A stretch of 64,000 nt of DNA from Streptomyces pseudovenezuelae (GTDB lineage: Bacteria > Actinomycetota > Actinomycetes > Streptomycetales > Streptomycetaceae): NCBI RefSeq assembly GCF_029892565.1, contig NZ_JARXVH010000008.1, positions 349,730-413,729 of the forward strand. Reading direction: 5' to 3'. Numbering within the stretch: the stretch's first letter is position 1; each line of letters opens with the position of its first letter. The notes beneath the pieces were generated by a model. That model made no database searches. It had not been told where the DNA came from and saw only the letters and a program-made list of their open reading frames with translations. The translations under genes were made by a program, and so were the position numbers. Of this stretch, positions 16,534-26,086 are shown in pieces.

Positions 16534-17739
16534 TCACTCCGTGGTCAGGCGCCCCGCCGAGTGGACACCGGGCTGGTATTTGGGCAGCCGTGCGGTGACC
16601 TTCATGCCCGCGCCCACCGCCGTCTCGATGACGAGCCCGTACTCGTCGCCGTAGACCTGGCGGAGCCGGTCGTCGACGTTGGACAGACCGATGCCGCCGG
16701 ACGGGCTGACCTCGCCGGCGAGGATGCGGCGCAGCAGGACGGGGTCCATGCCGACGCCGTCGTCCTCGATGACGACGAGCGCCTCGGCGCCGGTGTCCTG
16801 TGCGGTGATGCTGATGCGGCTCTTGTCCGTGCGGCCCTCCAGGCCGTGCTTGACCGCGTTCTCGACCAGCGGCTGGAGACAGAGGAAGGGCAGGGCGACC
16901 GGCAGTACCTCGGGGGCGATCTGCAAGGTGACGGAGAGGCGGTCGCCGAAGCGTGCCCGCACCAGCGCCAAGTAGTGGTCGATGGCGTGGAGTTCCTCGG
17001 CGAGGGTGGTGAAGTCGCCGTGCCTGCGGAACGAGTAGCGGGTGAAGTCGGCGAATTCGAGGAGGAGTTCGCGGGCCCGCTCGGGGTCGGTGCGGACGAA
17101 CGAGGCGATCACCGCGAGCGAGTTGAAGATGAAGTGCGGGGAGATCTGGGCGCGAAGTGCCTTGATCTCGGCCTCGATCAGGCGGGTGCGGGACTGGTCC
17201 AGATCGGCCAACTCCAGCTGGACGCTCACCCAGCGGGCGACCTCGCCGGCCGCCCGGACCAGGACGGCGGACTCACGCGGGGCGCAGGCGACGAGCGCGC
17301 CGTGCACCCGGTCGTCGACGGTCAGCGGGGCGACGACCGCCCAGCGCACCGGGCAGTCCGGTGTCTCGCAGCGGAGCCGGAAGGCCTCGCCGCGGCCGGT
17401 CTCCAGGGCGCCGGCGAGGCGGTCCATGATCTCGGTGCGATGGTGGGATCCGACCCCGTCCCAGACCAGGACCTCCTTCTGGTCGGTGAGGCACAGCGCG
17501 TCCGTGCCGAGCAGTGAGCGCAGTCTGCGGGCCGACTTGCGGGCGGTCTCCTCGGTCAGGCCCGCCCGCAGCGGGGGCGCGGCGAGGGAGGCGGTGTGCA
17601 GGGTCTGGAAGGTGGCGTGCTCGCCCGGGGTGCCGAGCCCGCCGAGGTTCTGCGGGCGTGCCGTGCGCCGCCCGAACCAGAACCCGGCGGCCAGCAGCGG
17701 GAGTACGGCCACGCACAGGCCGGCCAGGAAGCCGCTCAT
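16534..17739 (-). CDS. LytS-type sensor histidine kinase
   Basis: A 401-residue kinase with one N-terminal transmembrane helix (MSGFLAGLCVAVLPLLAAG), a GAF-like sensory region (about residues 50-190), then the His-kinase motif ISPHFIFNSLAVIASF and an ATPase domain with GIGLSNVDDRL. The start at 17739 overlaps the stop of the upstream symporter (ATGA). The long in-frame extension upstream lies inside the symporter gene in another frame and was rejected. It pairs with the LytTR regulator at the head of the same operon. YpdA/BtsS-type systems of this build sense pyruvate or related acids and control a carrier; the ligand here is unproven. Confidence 0.93.
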   Translation of the reverse strand: MSGFLAGLCVAVLPLLAAGFWFGRRTARPQNLGGLGTPGEHATFQTLHTASLAAPPLRAGLTEETARKSARRLRSLLGTDALCLTDQKEVLVWDGVGSHHRTEIMDRLAGALETGRGEAFRLRCETPDCPVRWAVVAPLTVDDRVHGALVACAPRESAVLVRAAGEVARWVSVQLELADLDQSRTRLIEAEIKALRAQISPHFIFNSLAVIASFVRTDPERARELLLEFADFTRYSFRRHGDFTTLAEELHAIDHYLALVRARFGDRLSVTLQIAPEVLPVALPFLCLQPLVENAVKHGLEGRTDKSRISITAQDTGAEALVVIEDDGVGMDPVLLRRILAGEVSPSGGIGLSNVDDRLRQVYGDEYGLVIETAVGAGMKVTARLPKYQPGVHSAGRLTTE

Positions 17740-19448
17740 GCCTTCACCTCCGCGCGCAGTTCCTCCGGCAGATGGAAGCGGGCCAGGATCGCCGCCGTTC
17801 CGGTGGGCACCCGCCCCGGGGTGGCCAGGGACACCAGCACCATGGTGAGGAAGCCCAGCGGGACCGACCAGAGGGCGGGCCAGGCGAGCAGCGCGTGCAG
17901 CGGGCCGGTGCCGGGGAAGCCCGCCATGGTGGCGGCCACGGCGACGAACGCGCCGCCCCCGCCGATCACCATGCCGGCGGCGGCGCCCGGCGGGGTCAGC
18001 CGGCGCCACCAGATGCCGAGGACGAGCAGCGGGCAGAAGGACGACGCGGAGACGGCGAAGGCCAGTCCGACGGCGTCGGCCACCGGCAGCCCGCCGACCA
18101 GGACGCTCGCGGCGAGCGGCACGGCCATGGCGAGCACGGTGCCGAGCCTGAAGTGCCGTACGCCGCGCGCCGGCAGGACGTCCTGGGTGAGCACGCCCGC
18201 GACGGCCATGGTCAGGCCGGACGCCGTGGACAGGAACGCGGCGAACGCACCGCCCGCCACCAGCGCGCCGAGCAGGTCACCGCCGGCGCCGCCGATCATC
18301 CGGTCGGGCAGCAGCAGTACGGCGGCGTCCGCGTCGCCGGTGAGGCCGAGTTCGGGGGTGTAGATGCGGCCCAGGGCGCCGTAGACCGGCGGCAGCAGGT
18401 AGAACGCGCCGATCAGACCGAGGACGGCCACCGTGGTGCGGCGGGCGGCGACGCCGTGCGGGCTGGTGTAGAAGCGGACGACCACGTGCGGCAGGCCCAT
18501 CGTGCCGAGGAAGGTAGCGAGGATCAGTCCGTACGTGGCGTACAGCGGGCGCTCCTCGCGGCTGGCCTCCAGCGAGGTCGACATCCCGTTGCTGCTGCCC
18601 CGGTCTGCGGCGGGGACGGCTGAGCCCTTGGCGAAGGTCAGCCGGGTGCCGTGCTCGATGTGGTGCGTGCCGGCGGCGAGTCGGACCCGTTGGTCGTCGC
18701 GGGCGCGGCCGTCCACCCTGCCGTCGACCGTGACGGTGAGCGGTCGGTCGATGGTGAGGTCGAGGCTGTCGTCGACGGTGACCACGCGCTGTTCGCGGAA
18801 GGTGGCCGGTTCCTCGAAGGCGTGCCGGGGGGAGCCGTCGCCCTGCCAGGCGAGGGTCAGGAAGATCGCCGGCACGAGCAGGGCGGTGAGCTTGAGCCAG
18901 TACTGGAAGGCCTGCACGAAGGTGATGCTGCGCATGCCGCCAGCGGCGACGGTCGCGACCACGACGACCGCGACGATCCCGCCGCCCAGCAGGTCGGGGG
19001 CGCCCGTCAGCACCGCCAACGTCAGTCCGGCGCCCTGGAGTTGGGGCAGCAGATAGAGCCAGCCGACGCCGACGACGAAGGCACCCGCCAGTCGGCGCAC
19101 GTTCTGCGAGGCGAGCCGGGCCTCGGCGAAGTCGGGGAGCGTGTAGGCACCGGAGCGGCGCAGTGGGGCGGCGACGAAGAGGAGCAGGACCAGGTATCCG
19201 GCGGTGTAGCCGACGGGGTACCAGAGCATGTCGGGGCCCTGGACCAGGACGAGGCCCGCGATGCCCAGGAAGGAGGCGGCGGAGAGGTATTCGCCGCTGA
19301 TGGCGGCCGCGTTGAGGCGGGGGCCGACGGTGCGGGAGGCGACGTAGAAATCGGAGGTGGTACGGGAGATGCGCAGGCCGAAGGCGCCGACCAGGACGGT
19401 CGCGATGACGACGAGGGCGACGGCGGTGATGGCGTAGCTGGAGTTCAC
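17736..19448 (-). CDS. Sodium:solute symporter (acetate/pyruvate-type carrier)
   Basis: A 570-residue protein with about 13 hydrophobic helices and SSS-family features: the early SDFYVASRTVGPRLNAAAIS segment, GEYLSAASFLGIAG, and SGLTMAVAG in a later helix. A soluble loop around residues 260-330 interrupts the helices, as in ActP/MctC-like monocarboxylate carriers. I chose GTG 19448 because the first helix begins directly after it; the upstream frame has no coding character. It is placed between the DUF485 gene and the sensor kinase. Substrate (acetate, pyruvate or another short acid) is inferred. Confidence 0.9.
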   Translation of the reverse strand: MNSSYAITAVALVVIATVLVGAFGLRISRTTSDFYVASRTVGPRLNAAAISGEYLSAASFLGIAGLVLVQGPDMLWYPVGYTAGYLVLLLFVAAPLRRSGAYTLPDFAEARLASQNVRRLAGAFVVGVGWLYLLPQLQGAGLTLAVLTGAPDLLGGGIVAVVVVATVAAGGMRSITFVQAFQYWLKLTALLVPAIFLTLAWQGDGSPRHAFEEPATFREQRVVTVDDSLDLTIDRPLTVTVDGRVDGRARDDQRVRLAAGTHHIEHGTRLTFAKGSAVPAADRGSSNGMSTSLEASREERPLYATYGLILATFLGTMGLPHVVVRFYTSPHGVAARRTTVAVLGLIGAFYLLPPVYGALGRIYTPELGLTGDADAAVLLLPDRMIGGAGGDLLGALVAGGAFAAFLSTASGLTMAVAGVLTQDVLPARGVRHFRLGTVLAMAVPLAASVLVGGLPVADAVGLAFAVSASSFCPLLVLGIWWRRLTPPGAAAGMVIGGGGAFVAVAATMAGFPGTGPLHALLAWPALWSVPLGFLTMVLVSLATPGRVPTGTAAILARFHLPEELRAEVKA

Positions 19449-19500
19449 CGGCGTATCGGTCCTCGGGCTCGGTGGTCCCCGGTCCGCGTGGGTCGCGTGC

Positions 19501-19869
19501 TCATCGGTCCTCGACCAGGCGCACGAAGTCCCGTTCGTTGCGCTCGGCGCGTCGGACGTACCAGAGGGCGAGCAGGACGAGTGGGGCGTAGAGGCAGAAG
19601 CCGAGGACCGCCCATTCGAGGCGGTGTGCGTCCGGCATGGCCGCGAAGACCAGGGGCAGCGGTCCGACGAGCAGGCCGAGGACGGCGAACACGGCGAGCG
19701 CGGCGCGCAGTTGGGTGCGCATGAGGGAGCGGACATAGGTGTGGCCGAGGGTGGTCTGCTCGTCGATCTCGGTGCGGGGGCGGTAGTAGCCGGTGGCGCG
19801 GCGTACGCGGCGGGGCGGGCCGGTGACGGTGACGCGGCGTTCGGCGGGGTCCTGGCCTGGCACTGTCAC
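19501..19869 (-). CDS. DUF485-like two-helix membrane protein
   Basis: A 122-residue protein with two hydrophobic helices (AALAVFAVLGLLVGPLPLVF and WAVLGFCLYAPLVLLALWY) and a basic N-terminal region. Small DUF485 proteins commonly accompany acetate-type SSS symporters, as YjcH does with ActP. GTG 19869 overlaps the response-regulator stop (GTGA), indicating translational coupling. It probably assists the symporter downstream; the mechanism is unknown. Confidence 0.8.
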   Translation of the reverse strand: MTVPGQDPAERRVTVTGPPRRVRRATGYYRPRTEIDEQTTLGHTYVRSLMRTQLRAALAVFAVLGLLVGPLPLVFAAMPDAHRLEWAVLGFCLYAPLVLLALWYVRRAERNERDFVRLVEDR

Positions 19870-20615
19870 GGCCTCCTCATGAGCAGGTCGCGCAGTTCGC
19901 GCGCGTGGCGGCGGCTGACCTGGAGTTCCTCGTCGCCGACCAGGACGCTCACCGTGCCCGCGTCCAGGCGGAGTTCGCCGACGTGCCGCAGGGCGACGAG
20001 GTGGCGGCGGTGGATGCGGACGAAGCCGCGCAGGCGCCAGCGCTCCTCCAGGGTGGACAGCGGGATCCGTACGAGGTGGCTGCCTCTGTCGGTGTGCAGG
20101 CGGGCGTAGTCGCCCTGGGCCTCGACGTGGGTGATGTCGTCGACGGCCACGAAGCGGGTCACGCCGCCGAGTTCGACGGGTATGTGGTCGGGGTCGGGCT
20201 CGTGGACGGGGATGCGCGGTGAGCTGCCGGTGAGTTCGGCGGCCCGGCGGATCGCCTCCGCGAGCCGTTCCTTGCGGACCGGCTTGAGCACGTAGTCGAC
20301 GGCCTTGAGGTCGAAGGCCTGGACGGCGAAGTCCTCGTGGGCGGTGACGAAGACGACCAGCGGCGGCTGGGCGAAGCCGGTGAGCAGCCGGGCCAGGTCG
20401 AGGCCGTCGAGGCCGGGCATCTGGATGTCGAGGAAGACGACGTCGATCGCCGCGGCCCCGCCGGGGCCGGACTCCAGGGCGCGGTTGAGCCTGCGCAGCG
20501 CCTCGGTCGCGTCGCCCGCGCCCTCCGCGCTGCCGATGCGCGGATCCGCGTGCAGCAGATAGAGCAGCTCCTCCAGGGAGGGGCGTTCGTCGTCGACGGC
20601 GAGGGCGCGCAGCAT
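19866..20615 (-). CDS. LytTR-family response regulator
   Basis: A 249-residue regulator. The receiver domain has the acidic pocket VDDE near residue 8, the phospho-acceptor in VVFLDIQMPGLDG and the conserved lysine in VLKPVRKE. The C-terminal LytTR DNA-binding domain covers about residues 150-247 (HVEAQGDYARLHT, RIHRRHLVAL). It is the first gene of a four-gene minus-strand operon whose last gene is the cognate kinase, so the two-component pair brackets the transporter genes it presumably controls. Confidence 0.94.
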   Translation of the reverse strand: MLRALAVDDERPSLEELLYLLHADPRIGSAEGAGDATEALRRLNRALESGPGGAAAIDVVFLDIQMPGLDGLDLARLLTGFAQPPLVVFVTAHEDFAVQAFDLKAVDYVLKPVRKERLAEAIRRAAELTGSSPRIPVHEPDPDHIPVELGGVTRFVAVDDITHVEAQGDYARLHTDRGSHLVRIPLSTLEERWRLRGFVRIHRRHLVALRHVGELRLDAGTVSVLVGDEELQVSRRHARELRDLLMRRP

Positions 20616-20692
20616 GAACCCGGAGTGTAGGTGGAATCCGGACGCCTGGACATGTGCCGGGCGTGCACGTTCCCGCTGGATACAGTGCGGGC

Positions 20693-21178
20693 ATGAACAG
20701 CAGGCCCGCGCCGTTCGACGAGCTCGACCGGAAGATCATCAACGCCCTGATGGCGAACTCCAGGACCAGTTTCGCCGAGATCGGGGCGGCGATCGGGCTG
20801 TCCTCGACGGCGGTGAAGCGGCGGGTGGACCGGCTGCGCGAGACCGGGGTGATCACCGCGTTCACGGCGACGGTGGAGCCGTCGGCGCTGGGCTGGCTGA
20901 CGGAGGCGTACGTCGAGGTGTACTGCGAGGGCGCGGCCCCGCCCCGGCGGCTCGCGGAGGTGGTCCGCAACCATCCGGAGATCACCGCGGCGATGACGGT
21001 GACGGGCGGCGCGGACGCGCTGCTGCACGTGCGGGCGCGGGACGTCGAGCACTTCGAGGGGGTGCTGGAGCGGATCCGCGCGGAGCCGTTCGTGCGGAAG
21101 ACGATCAGCGTGATGGTGCTGTCCCACCTGATCCCGGAAAGCCCCGAAGCCGGCGCGACCCACCCGGCTCCCGAATAA
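20693..21178 (+). CDS. Lrp/AsnC family transcriptional regulator
   Basis: A 161-residue regulator with an N-terminal winged helix (LDRKIINALMANSRTSFAEI, then recognition helix SSTAVKRRVDRLR) and a C-terminal effector-binding domain containing ITAAMTVTGGADALLHVRA. ATG 20693 gives the standard length; an in-frame extension to 20654 is possible but lacks a site. It precedes ddaH-rocD on the same strand, so it may respond to arginine or ornithine. That link is positional only. Confidence 0.92.
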   Translation: MNSRPAPFDELDRKIINALMANSRTSFAEIGAAIGLSSTAVKRRVDRLRETGVITAFTATVEPSALGWLTEAYVEVYCEGAAPPRRLAEVVRNHPEITAAMTVTGGADALLHVRARDVEHFEGVLERIRAEPFVRKTISVMVLSHLIPESPEAGATHPAPE

Positions 21179-21331
21179 ACATCCGAGCGCGCAGCGATGC
21201 TGCGTGGGGGATTCCAAAGACGCAGTGTTCCTGCGCAGACACGCAACTTTCATTGCTTGTCGCGCGGCTCCGTCACTTCTTACCTTGGTGTCAACCCTCA
21301 CTCGTCATCAAGGAAGCGGAGGAACCCCTCT

Positions 21332-22153
21332 GTGTCCGACTCCCGTGTGCCGCGCCGGCGGCGCTTCCTCGTCTGTGAACCCAGACATTTCGCCGTGCAG
21401 TACGCGATCAATCCCTGGATGCGTCCCGACGCCCATGTCGATGTCGACCTGGCCCGGGAGCAGTGGCAGGCGCTGATGAGCGCCTACCGGACCCACGGCC
21501 ACGACGTCGACGTCGTGGAGCCGGTCCTCGGTCTCCCCGACATGGTGTTCGCCGCGAACTCGGCGGTCGTGGTGGACGGTCGTGTCTTCGGCTCCCTCTT
21601 CCACGCGCCCGAGCGGCGCGCCGAGTCCACGCACTACGACACCTGGTTCAAGTCGGCGGGCTTCGCCGTGCACCGTCCCGAGTCCGTCTGCGAGGGCGAG
21701 GGCGACCTGGTCTGGACGGGCCGGTACCTGCTGGCCGGCACCGGCTTCCGTACCACCCGCGAGGCCCACCGCGAGGTGCAGGAGTTCTTCGGTCACCCGG
21801 TGATCAGCCTGACGCTGGTGGACCCGCGCTTCTACCACCTGGACACCGCGCTGTTCGTGCTGGACGACGGGCACGCGAACAACATCGCGTACTACCCGGA
21901 GGCGTTCTCGCCCGGCAGCCGTGAGGTGCTGGCGCGGCTGTACCCGGACGCCGTGCTCGCCACGGCCGAGGACGCGATGGCGTTCGGCCTGAACTCCGTC
22001 TCCGACGGCCGCCATGTCTTCATCGCACCCCAGGCGGAGGCCCTCGCCGCCGCGCTCACCGACCGCGGCTATGTCCCCGTACCCGTCGACCTGTCCGAGT
22101 TCCGCAAGGCGGGCGGCGGCATCAAGTGCTGCACTCAGGAGATCCGTTCATGA
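21332..22153 (+). CDS. ddaH: Dimethylargininase / amidinohydrolase family protein
   Basis: A 273-residue enzyme of the arginine-modifying beta/alpha-propeller family. Landmarks are PDMVFAANSAV near residue 70, the catalytic histidine in FYHLDTALFVL, and the C-terminal nucleophile in GGGIKCCTQE (C266 or C267). DDAH hydrolyses methylated arginine to citrulline plus methylamine; close relatives act on arginine itself. GTG 21332 follows GGAGGA. The stop overlaps the next start (ATGA) and the partner is ornithine aminotransferase, so a role in arginine/ornithine breakdown is likely. Confidence 0.9.
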   Translation: MSDSRVPRRRRFLVCEPRHFAVQYAINPWMRPDAHVDVDLAREQWQALMSAYRTHGHDVDVVEPVLGLPDMVFAANSAVVVDGRVFGSLFHAPERRAESTHYDTWFKSAGFAVHRPESVCEGEGDLVWTGRYLLAGTGFRTTREAHREVQEFFGHPVISLTLVDPRFYHLDTALFVLDDGHANNIAYYPEAFSPGSREVLARLYPDAVLATAEDAMAFGLNSVSDGRHVFIAPQAEALAAALTDRGYVPVPVDLSEFRKAGGGIKCCTQEIRS

Positions 22154-23388
22154 CTGCCACCGCCGACGTTCCGGCCCGCGCCCGCACCTCCGCCGACCTG
22201 ATCAGCGCCGAGGAGCCGGTCCTGGCGCACAACTACCACCCGCTGCCCGTGGTCGTCGCCCGCGCCGAGGGCACCTGGGTCGAGGACGTCGAGGGCCGTC
22301 GCTATCTCGACATGCTGGCCGGCTACTCGGCCCTCAACTTCGGCCACCGCCACCCGGCGTTGATCGAGGCGGCCCACCGTCAGCTGGACCGGCTGACCCT
22401 CACCTCTCGCGCCTTCCACAACGACCGGCTCGCCGAATTCGCCGAGCGGCTGGCCGAGTTGACCGGTCTCGACATGGTGCTGCCGATGAACACGGGCGCC
22501 GAGGCGGTCGAGAGCGGCATCAAGGTGGCCCGCAAGTGGGCGTACGAGGTCAAGGGCGTCCCCGCCGACCAGGCCACGATCGTGGTCGCCGCGGAGAACT
22601 TCCACGGCCGTACGACGACGATCGTCAGCTTCTCCACGGACGAGACGGCACGGGCGGGCTTCGGCCCGTTCACGCCCGGCTTCCGGATCGTGCCGTACAA
22701 CGATCTTGCGGCCCTGGAGGCGGCGGTCGACGAGACGACGGCGGCCGTGCTCCTGGAGCCGATCCAGGGCGAGGCCGGCGTGATCATCCCGGACCCGGGC
22801 TACCTCACCGGCGTACGCGAACTGACCCGTCGCAAGGGCTGCCTGTTCATCGCCGACGAGATCCAGTCGGGCCTCGGCCGCACCGGCCGCACGCTGGCCG
22901 TCGAGCACGAGTCGGTCGTCCCGGACGTGCTGCTGCTGGGCAAGGCGCTGGGCGGTGGCATCGTGCCGGTGTCCGCGGTGGTGGCCGGGCGGGACGTGCT
23001 CGGGGTGCTGCGGCCGGGCGAGCACGGTTCGACGTTCGGCGGCAATCCGCTGGCCGCCGCGGTCGGCACGGCGGTGGTCGAGCTGCTGGAGACGGGTGAG
23101 TTCCAGCAGCGGGCCGCGGACCTCGGCGTGCTGCTGCGGGACGGTCTCGCCGGGCTCGTCGGCAAGGGCGTCGTCGGCTTCCGCGCCCGCGGGCTGTGGG
23201 CCGGCGTCGACGTCGACCCGGCGATCGGCACCGGGCGCGAGATCAGCGCCCGGCTGATGCGGGAGGGCGTCCTGGTCAAGGACACCCACGGCTCGACGAT
23301 CCGGCTCGCCCCGCCGCTGACCATCACGGGCGAGGAGCTGGAGTCGGCTCTGGGGACGCTGGCGAAGGTGCTGGCCGAAGGGGCGTGA
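22150..23388 (+). CDS. rocD: Ornithine aminotransferase
   Basis: A 412-residue class III PLP aminotransferase. NTGAEAVESGIKVARKW near residue 115 and the pyridoxal lysine in LLLGKALGGG are diagnostic of ornithine delta-transaminase, which converts ornithine and 2-oxoglutarate to glutamate semialdehyde and glutamate. ATG 22150 overlaps the ddaH stop by four bases, so both are made together, linking guanidino-compound hydrolysis to the proline/glutamate pathway. A GC-rich hairpin follows. Confidence 0.95.
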   Translation: MTATADVPARARTSADLISAEEPVLAHNYHPLPVVVARAEGTWVEDVEGRRYLDMLAGYSALNFGHRHPALIEAAHRQLDRLTLTSRAFHNDRLAEFAERLAELTGLDMVLPMNTGAEAVESGIKVARKWAYEVKGVPADQATIVVAAENFHGRTTTIVSFSTDETARAGFGPFTPGFRIVPYNDLAALEAAVDETTAAVLLEPIQGEAGVIIPDPGYLTGVRELTRRKGCLFIADEIQSGLGRTGRTLAVEHESVVPDVLLLGKALGGGIVPVSAVVAGRDVLGVLRPGEHGSTFGGNPLAAAVGTAVVELLETGEFQQRAADLGVLLRDGLAGLVGKGVVGFRARGLWAGVDVDPAIGTGREISARLMREGVLVKDTHGSTIRLAPPLTITGEELESALGTLAKVLAEGA

Positions 23389-23395
23389 GCCCGGC

Positions 23396-23438
23396 GGGCG
23401 GGCGGGGTGCACGGGAATCCCGTACGCCCCGCCCGCCC
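23396..23438 (+). terminator. Long GC-rich hairpin after rocD
   Basis: Arms at 23396-23416 and 23418-23438 pair over 21 positions with one G-U and one mismatch; the tip opens around GGGAATCCC. It lies eight bases after the rocD stop and is a good terminator candidate. Confidence 0.75.
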
Positions 23439-23554
23439 CTCTCCACCTCACGCGACCCACCCCCGTGTCCCCGTCCGAAACCCGTCCGATGCCGCGAAGG
23501 GTGAAGATGGGGACATGTGGTGGTAGACCACTCTCAGCGACAGAGAGGTCGGCC

Positions 23555-26017
23555 TTGGGCGCTCACGAGGAGCATGACGTGGCCCGGCACCGGTTCGACG
23601 TGGCCGATGCCGCTCCCTTGCTGCTCGACGCCCAGGGCGTGGTGACCAGCTGGACGAGGGGTGCCCAGCGGCTGCTGGCCTACTCGGCGGGCGAGGTGGT
23701 CGGCACCGCGGTCACGGGACTGCTGGCCGCCGCGGACGCGGAGCGGGTGCCCGAGCTGGCCGAGCGGTGCCGCCACGACGGCGGCTGGGCCGGGCTGCTG
23801 ACCGCACGGCACAAGGACGGCCGGCCGGTCCCGGTCATGGTGCGCATCACTCCGGCGGTGGAACCGGGCGGCGCGGGGCACTGGCTGGTGCTGCTGTCGG
23901 ACCTGGCCGGGGCGCCCGGCTGGGACATGAGCCGCAGTGTGCTGGAGCAGATGGTCAACCGCTCGCCCGTCGGCATAGCGATCGTGGACGCGAACCTGCG
24001 CTTCGTGTGGTCGAACGCGGCCCTGGAGCAGTTCGGCGGCGGACCGGCCCGGCAACGGCTGGGCCGGCGCCTCGCGGAGATCCAGCCGGGGCTTAACGCC
24101 GAGGGCATCGAGACCCAGATGCGGCGCGTGCTGGCGTCCGGTGAGCCGGTGGTCGGCTACGAGCATGTGGGCCAGGTGCGGGCGGCCCCGCACCGGGAGA
24201 CCGCGCACATGATGTCGTTCACCCGGCTGGAGGACGACCGCGGCCATCCGATGGGCGTCTACTACACGGTCGTCGACATCACCGAGCGGCACCGCGCCCG
24301 CCAGCGCCTCGCGCTGCTCGACCGGGCCGGCGAGAACATCGGGCGCACCCTGGACATCGAGCGGACCGCCCAGGAGCTGGCCGACGTCGCCGTGCCGGAC
24401 TTCGCCGACTACGTGACCGTCGACCTGCTGGAGTCGGTGCTGCGGGGCGGCGAGCCGGTGCCGGGCCCGGTCGCCGTCACGGACCAGGTGCCGCTGCGCC
24501 GGGCCGGCCACCAGTCGGTCAACGCCGGCGTGCCGGAGGCCGTCGTCGGGATCGGCGACGTCGCCGCCTACCTCCCCACCTCGCCGCCGGTCCGCGCGCT
24601 GGCCTCGGGCCGGGCCTGGCGCGAGGAGCGGCTCGACCCGCTCGCCAAGGAGTGGGCCACCCGCATCCCGGGCGGCCGGGAGGCCACCTTCCTGGAGCTG
24701 GGCCTGCACAGTGTGCTGATCGTCCCGATCCGCGCCCGTGGCGTCACCCTGGGCGTCACCACCTTCTTCCGGCGCGGCCGCCAGGAGCCCTTCGACGCGG
24801 ACGACCTGAGCCTCGCCGAGGACCTGGTCTCCCGGGCCGCCGTCTGCGTGGACAACGCCCGCCGCTACACGCGCGAGCGCGACGCCGCCCTGGTGCTCCA
24901 GCGCAGCCTGCTCCCGCGCCGGCTGCCCGAGCAGGACGCGGTGGAGGTGGCCGCCTGCTACCGGCCCGCCGACGAGCTGACCGGCCTCGGCGGCGACTGG
25001 TACGACCTGATCCCGCTCTCCGGCGCGCGGGTCGCCCTCGTGGTCGGCGAGGTGCCAGGACACGGCATCGACGCCGCCGCGGGCATGGGCCGGCTACGCA
25101 CCGCCGTACGCACCCTGGCCGCCCTCGAACTGCCCCCGGAGGAGGTGCTGGCCCACCTCGACGACCTGGTCGGACGGTCGGCCCGCGAGGAGGGCGGCGA
25201 ACCGGGCACGGGCGGGGCCGACGGCATGGTGCGGATCGTGGGGTCCGGATGCGTCTACGTCGTCTACGACCCCGTCGACGGCCAGTGCTCGATGGCCGCC
25301 GCGGGCCATCCGGCGCCGGCGGTCGTGATGCCCGACGGCACCGTCAGCTTCGTGGACCTCCCGCAGGGGGCGCCGCTCGGTGTCGGCGGGCCGCCGTTCG
25401 AGGCGGTCGAGCTGGCCCTCGCGGAGGGCAGCGTGCTCGCGCTGCACACCGACGGGCTGCTGGCGCGCGGGGAGGACTGGGCCGTCGGCGCGGACCGCGA
25501 CCGGCTGCGCGGGGCCCTGGAGCGGGTCGCGTCCTCGCTCGACCTGCGCTGCCGGGCCGTGGTCGACGCACTGGTCCCGGACCGGCCGCACGACGACGTG
25601 GCCCTGCTGCTGGCCCGCACCCGGCTGCTCGGCGAGGACCAGGTCGCCGACTGGGACCTGCCCGGCGACCCGGCCGTCGTCGCCGACGCCCGCAAGGCGG
25701 CGGCCCGGCAGTTGACCGCGTGGGGCCTGGAGGAGCTGGCCTTCACCACGGAACTGGTCGTCAGCGAGCTGGTCACCAACGCGATCCGGTACGCCACCGG
25801 ACCCATCCGGCTGCGCCTGATCAGGGACCGCGCCCTGATCTGCGAGGTCTCCGACGGCGGCGCCACCGCACCCCATCTGCGCCACCCGCGCACCACGGAC
25901 GAGGGGGGCCGCGGACTGCTCCTGGTCTCCCAGTTCACCCAGCGCTGGGGCACCCGCTTCGTACCGGAGGGCAAGGTCATCTGGGCCGAGCAGTCCCTGA
26001 CGGAACCTCCCGGCTGA
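23555..26017 (+). CDS. PAS-GAF-SpoIIE phosphatase with anti-sigma ATPase domain
   Basis: A large signalling protein of about 820 residues. Domains in order: two PAS domains (roughly 10-110 and 120-250), a GAF domain (265-430, with ITERHRARQRLALLDRAG linking them), a PP2C/SpoIIE phosphatase (440-650, GGDWYDLIPL and the metal aspartates) and a C-terminal HATPase of the RsbW type (690-810, FTTELVVSELVTNAIRYA). Such proteins combine anti-anti-sigma phosphatase and anti-sigma kinase in one chain. TTG 23555 is chosen because GAGAGG lies just upstream and the first PAS domain starts soon after; an earlier in-frame GTG at 23465 is the alternative. Confidence 0.87.
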   Translation: MGAHEEHDVARHRFDVADAAPLLLDAQGVVTSWTRGAQRLLAYSAGEVVGTAVTGLLAAADAERVPELAERCRHDGGWAGLLTARHKDGRPVPVMVRITPAVEPGGAGHWLVLLSDLAGAPGWDMSRSVLEQMVNRSPVGIAIVDANLRFVWSNAALEQFGGGPARQRLGRRLAEIQPGLNAEGIETQMRRVLASGEPVVGYEHVGQVRAAPHRETAHMMSFTRLEDDRGHPMGVYYTVVDITERHRARQRLALLDRAGENIGRTLDIERTAQELADVAVPDFADYVTVDLLESVLRGGEPVPGPVAVTDQVPLRRAGHQSVNAGVPEAVVGIGDVAAYLPTSPPVRALASGRAWREERLDPLAKEWATRIPGGREATFLELGLHSVLIVPIRARGVTLGVTTFFRRGRQEPFDADDLSLAEDLVSRAAVCVDNARRYTRERDAALVLQRSLLPRRLPEQDAVEVAACYRPADELTGLGGDWYDLIPLSGARVALVVGEVPGHGIDAAAGMGRLRTAVRTLAALELPPEEVLAHLDDLVGRSAREEGGEPGTGGADGMVRIVGSGCVYVVYDPVDGQCSMAAAGHPAPAVVMPDGTVSFVDLPQGAPLGVGGPPFEAVELALAEGSVLALHTDGLLARGEDWAVGADRDRLRGALERVASSLDLRCRAVVDALVPDRPHDDVALLLARTRLLGEDQVADWDLPGDPAVVADARKAAARQLTAWGLEELAFTTELVVSELVTNAIRYATGPIRLRLIRDRALICEVSDGGATAPHLRHPRTTDEGGRGLLLVSQFTQRWGTRFVPEGKVIWAEQSLTEPPG

Positions 26018-26086
26018 CAGACGGAACCGCAACATATGCCGCATGCCATGGGAAAATGGTGTGATCCCGGCGGTGAGGCGGCGGTC

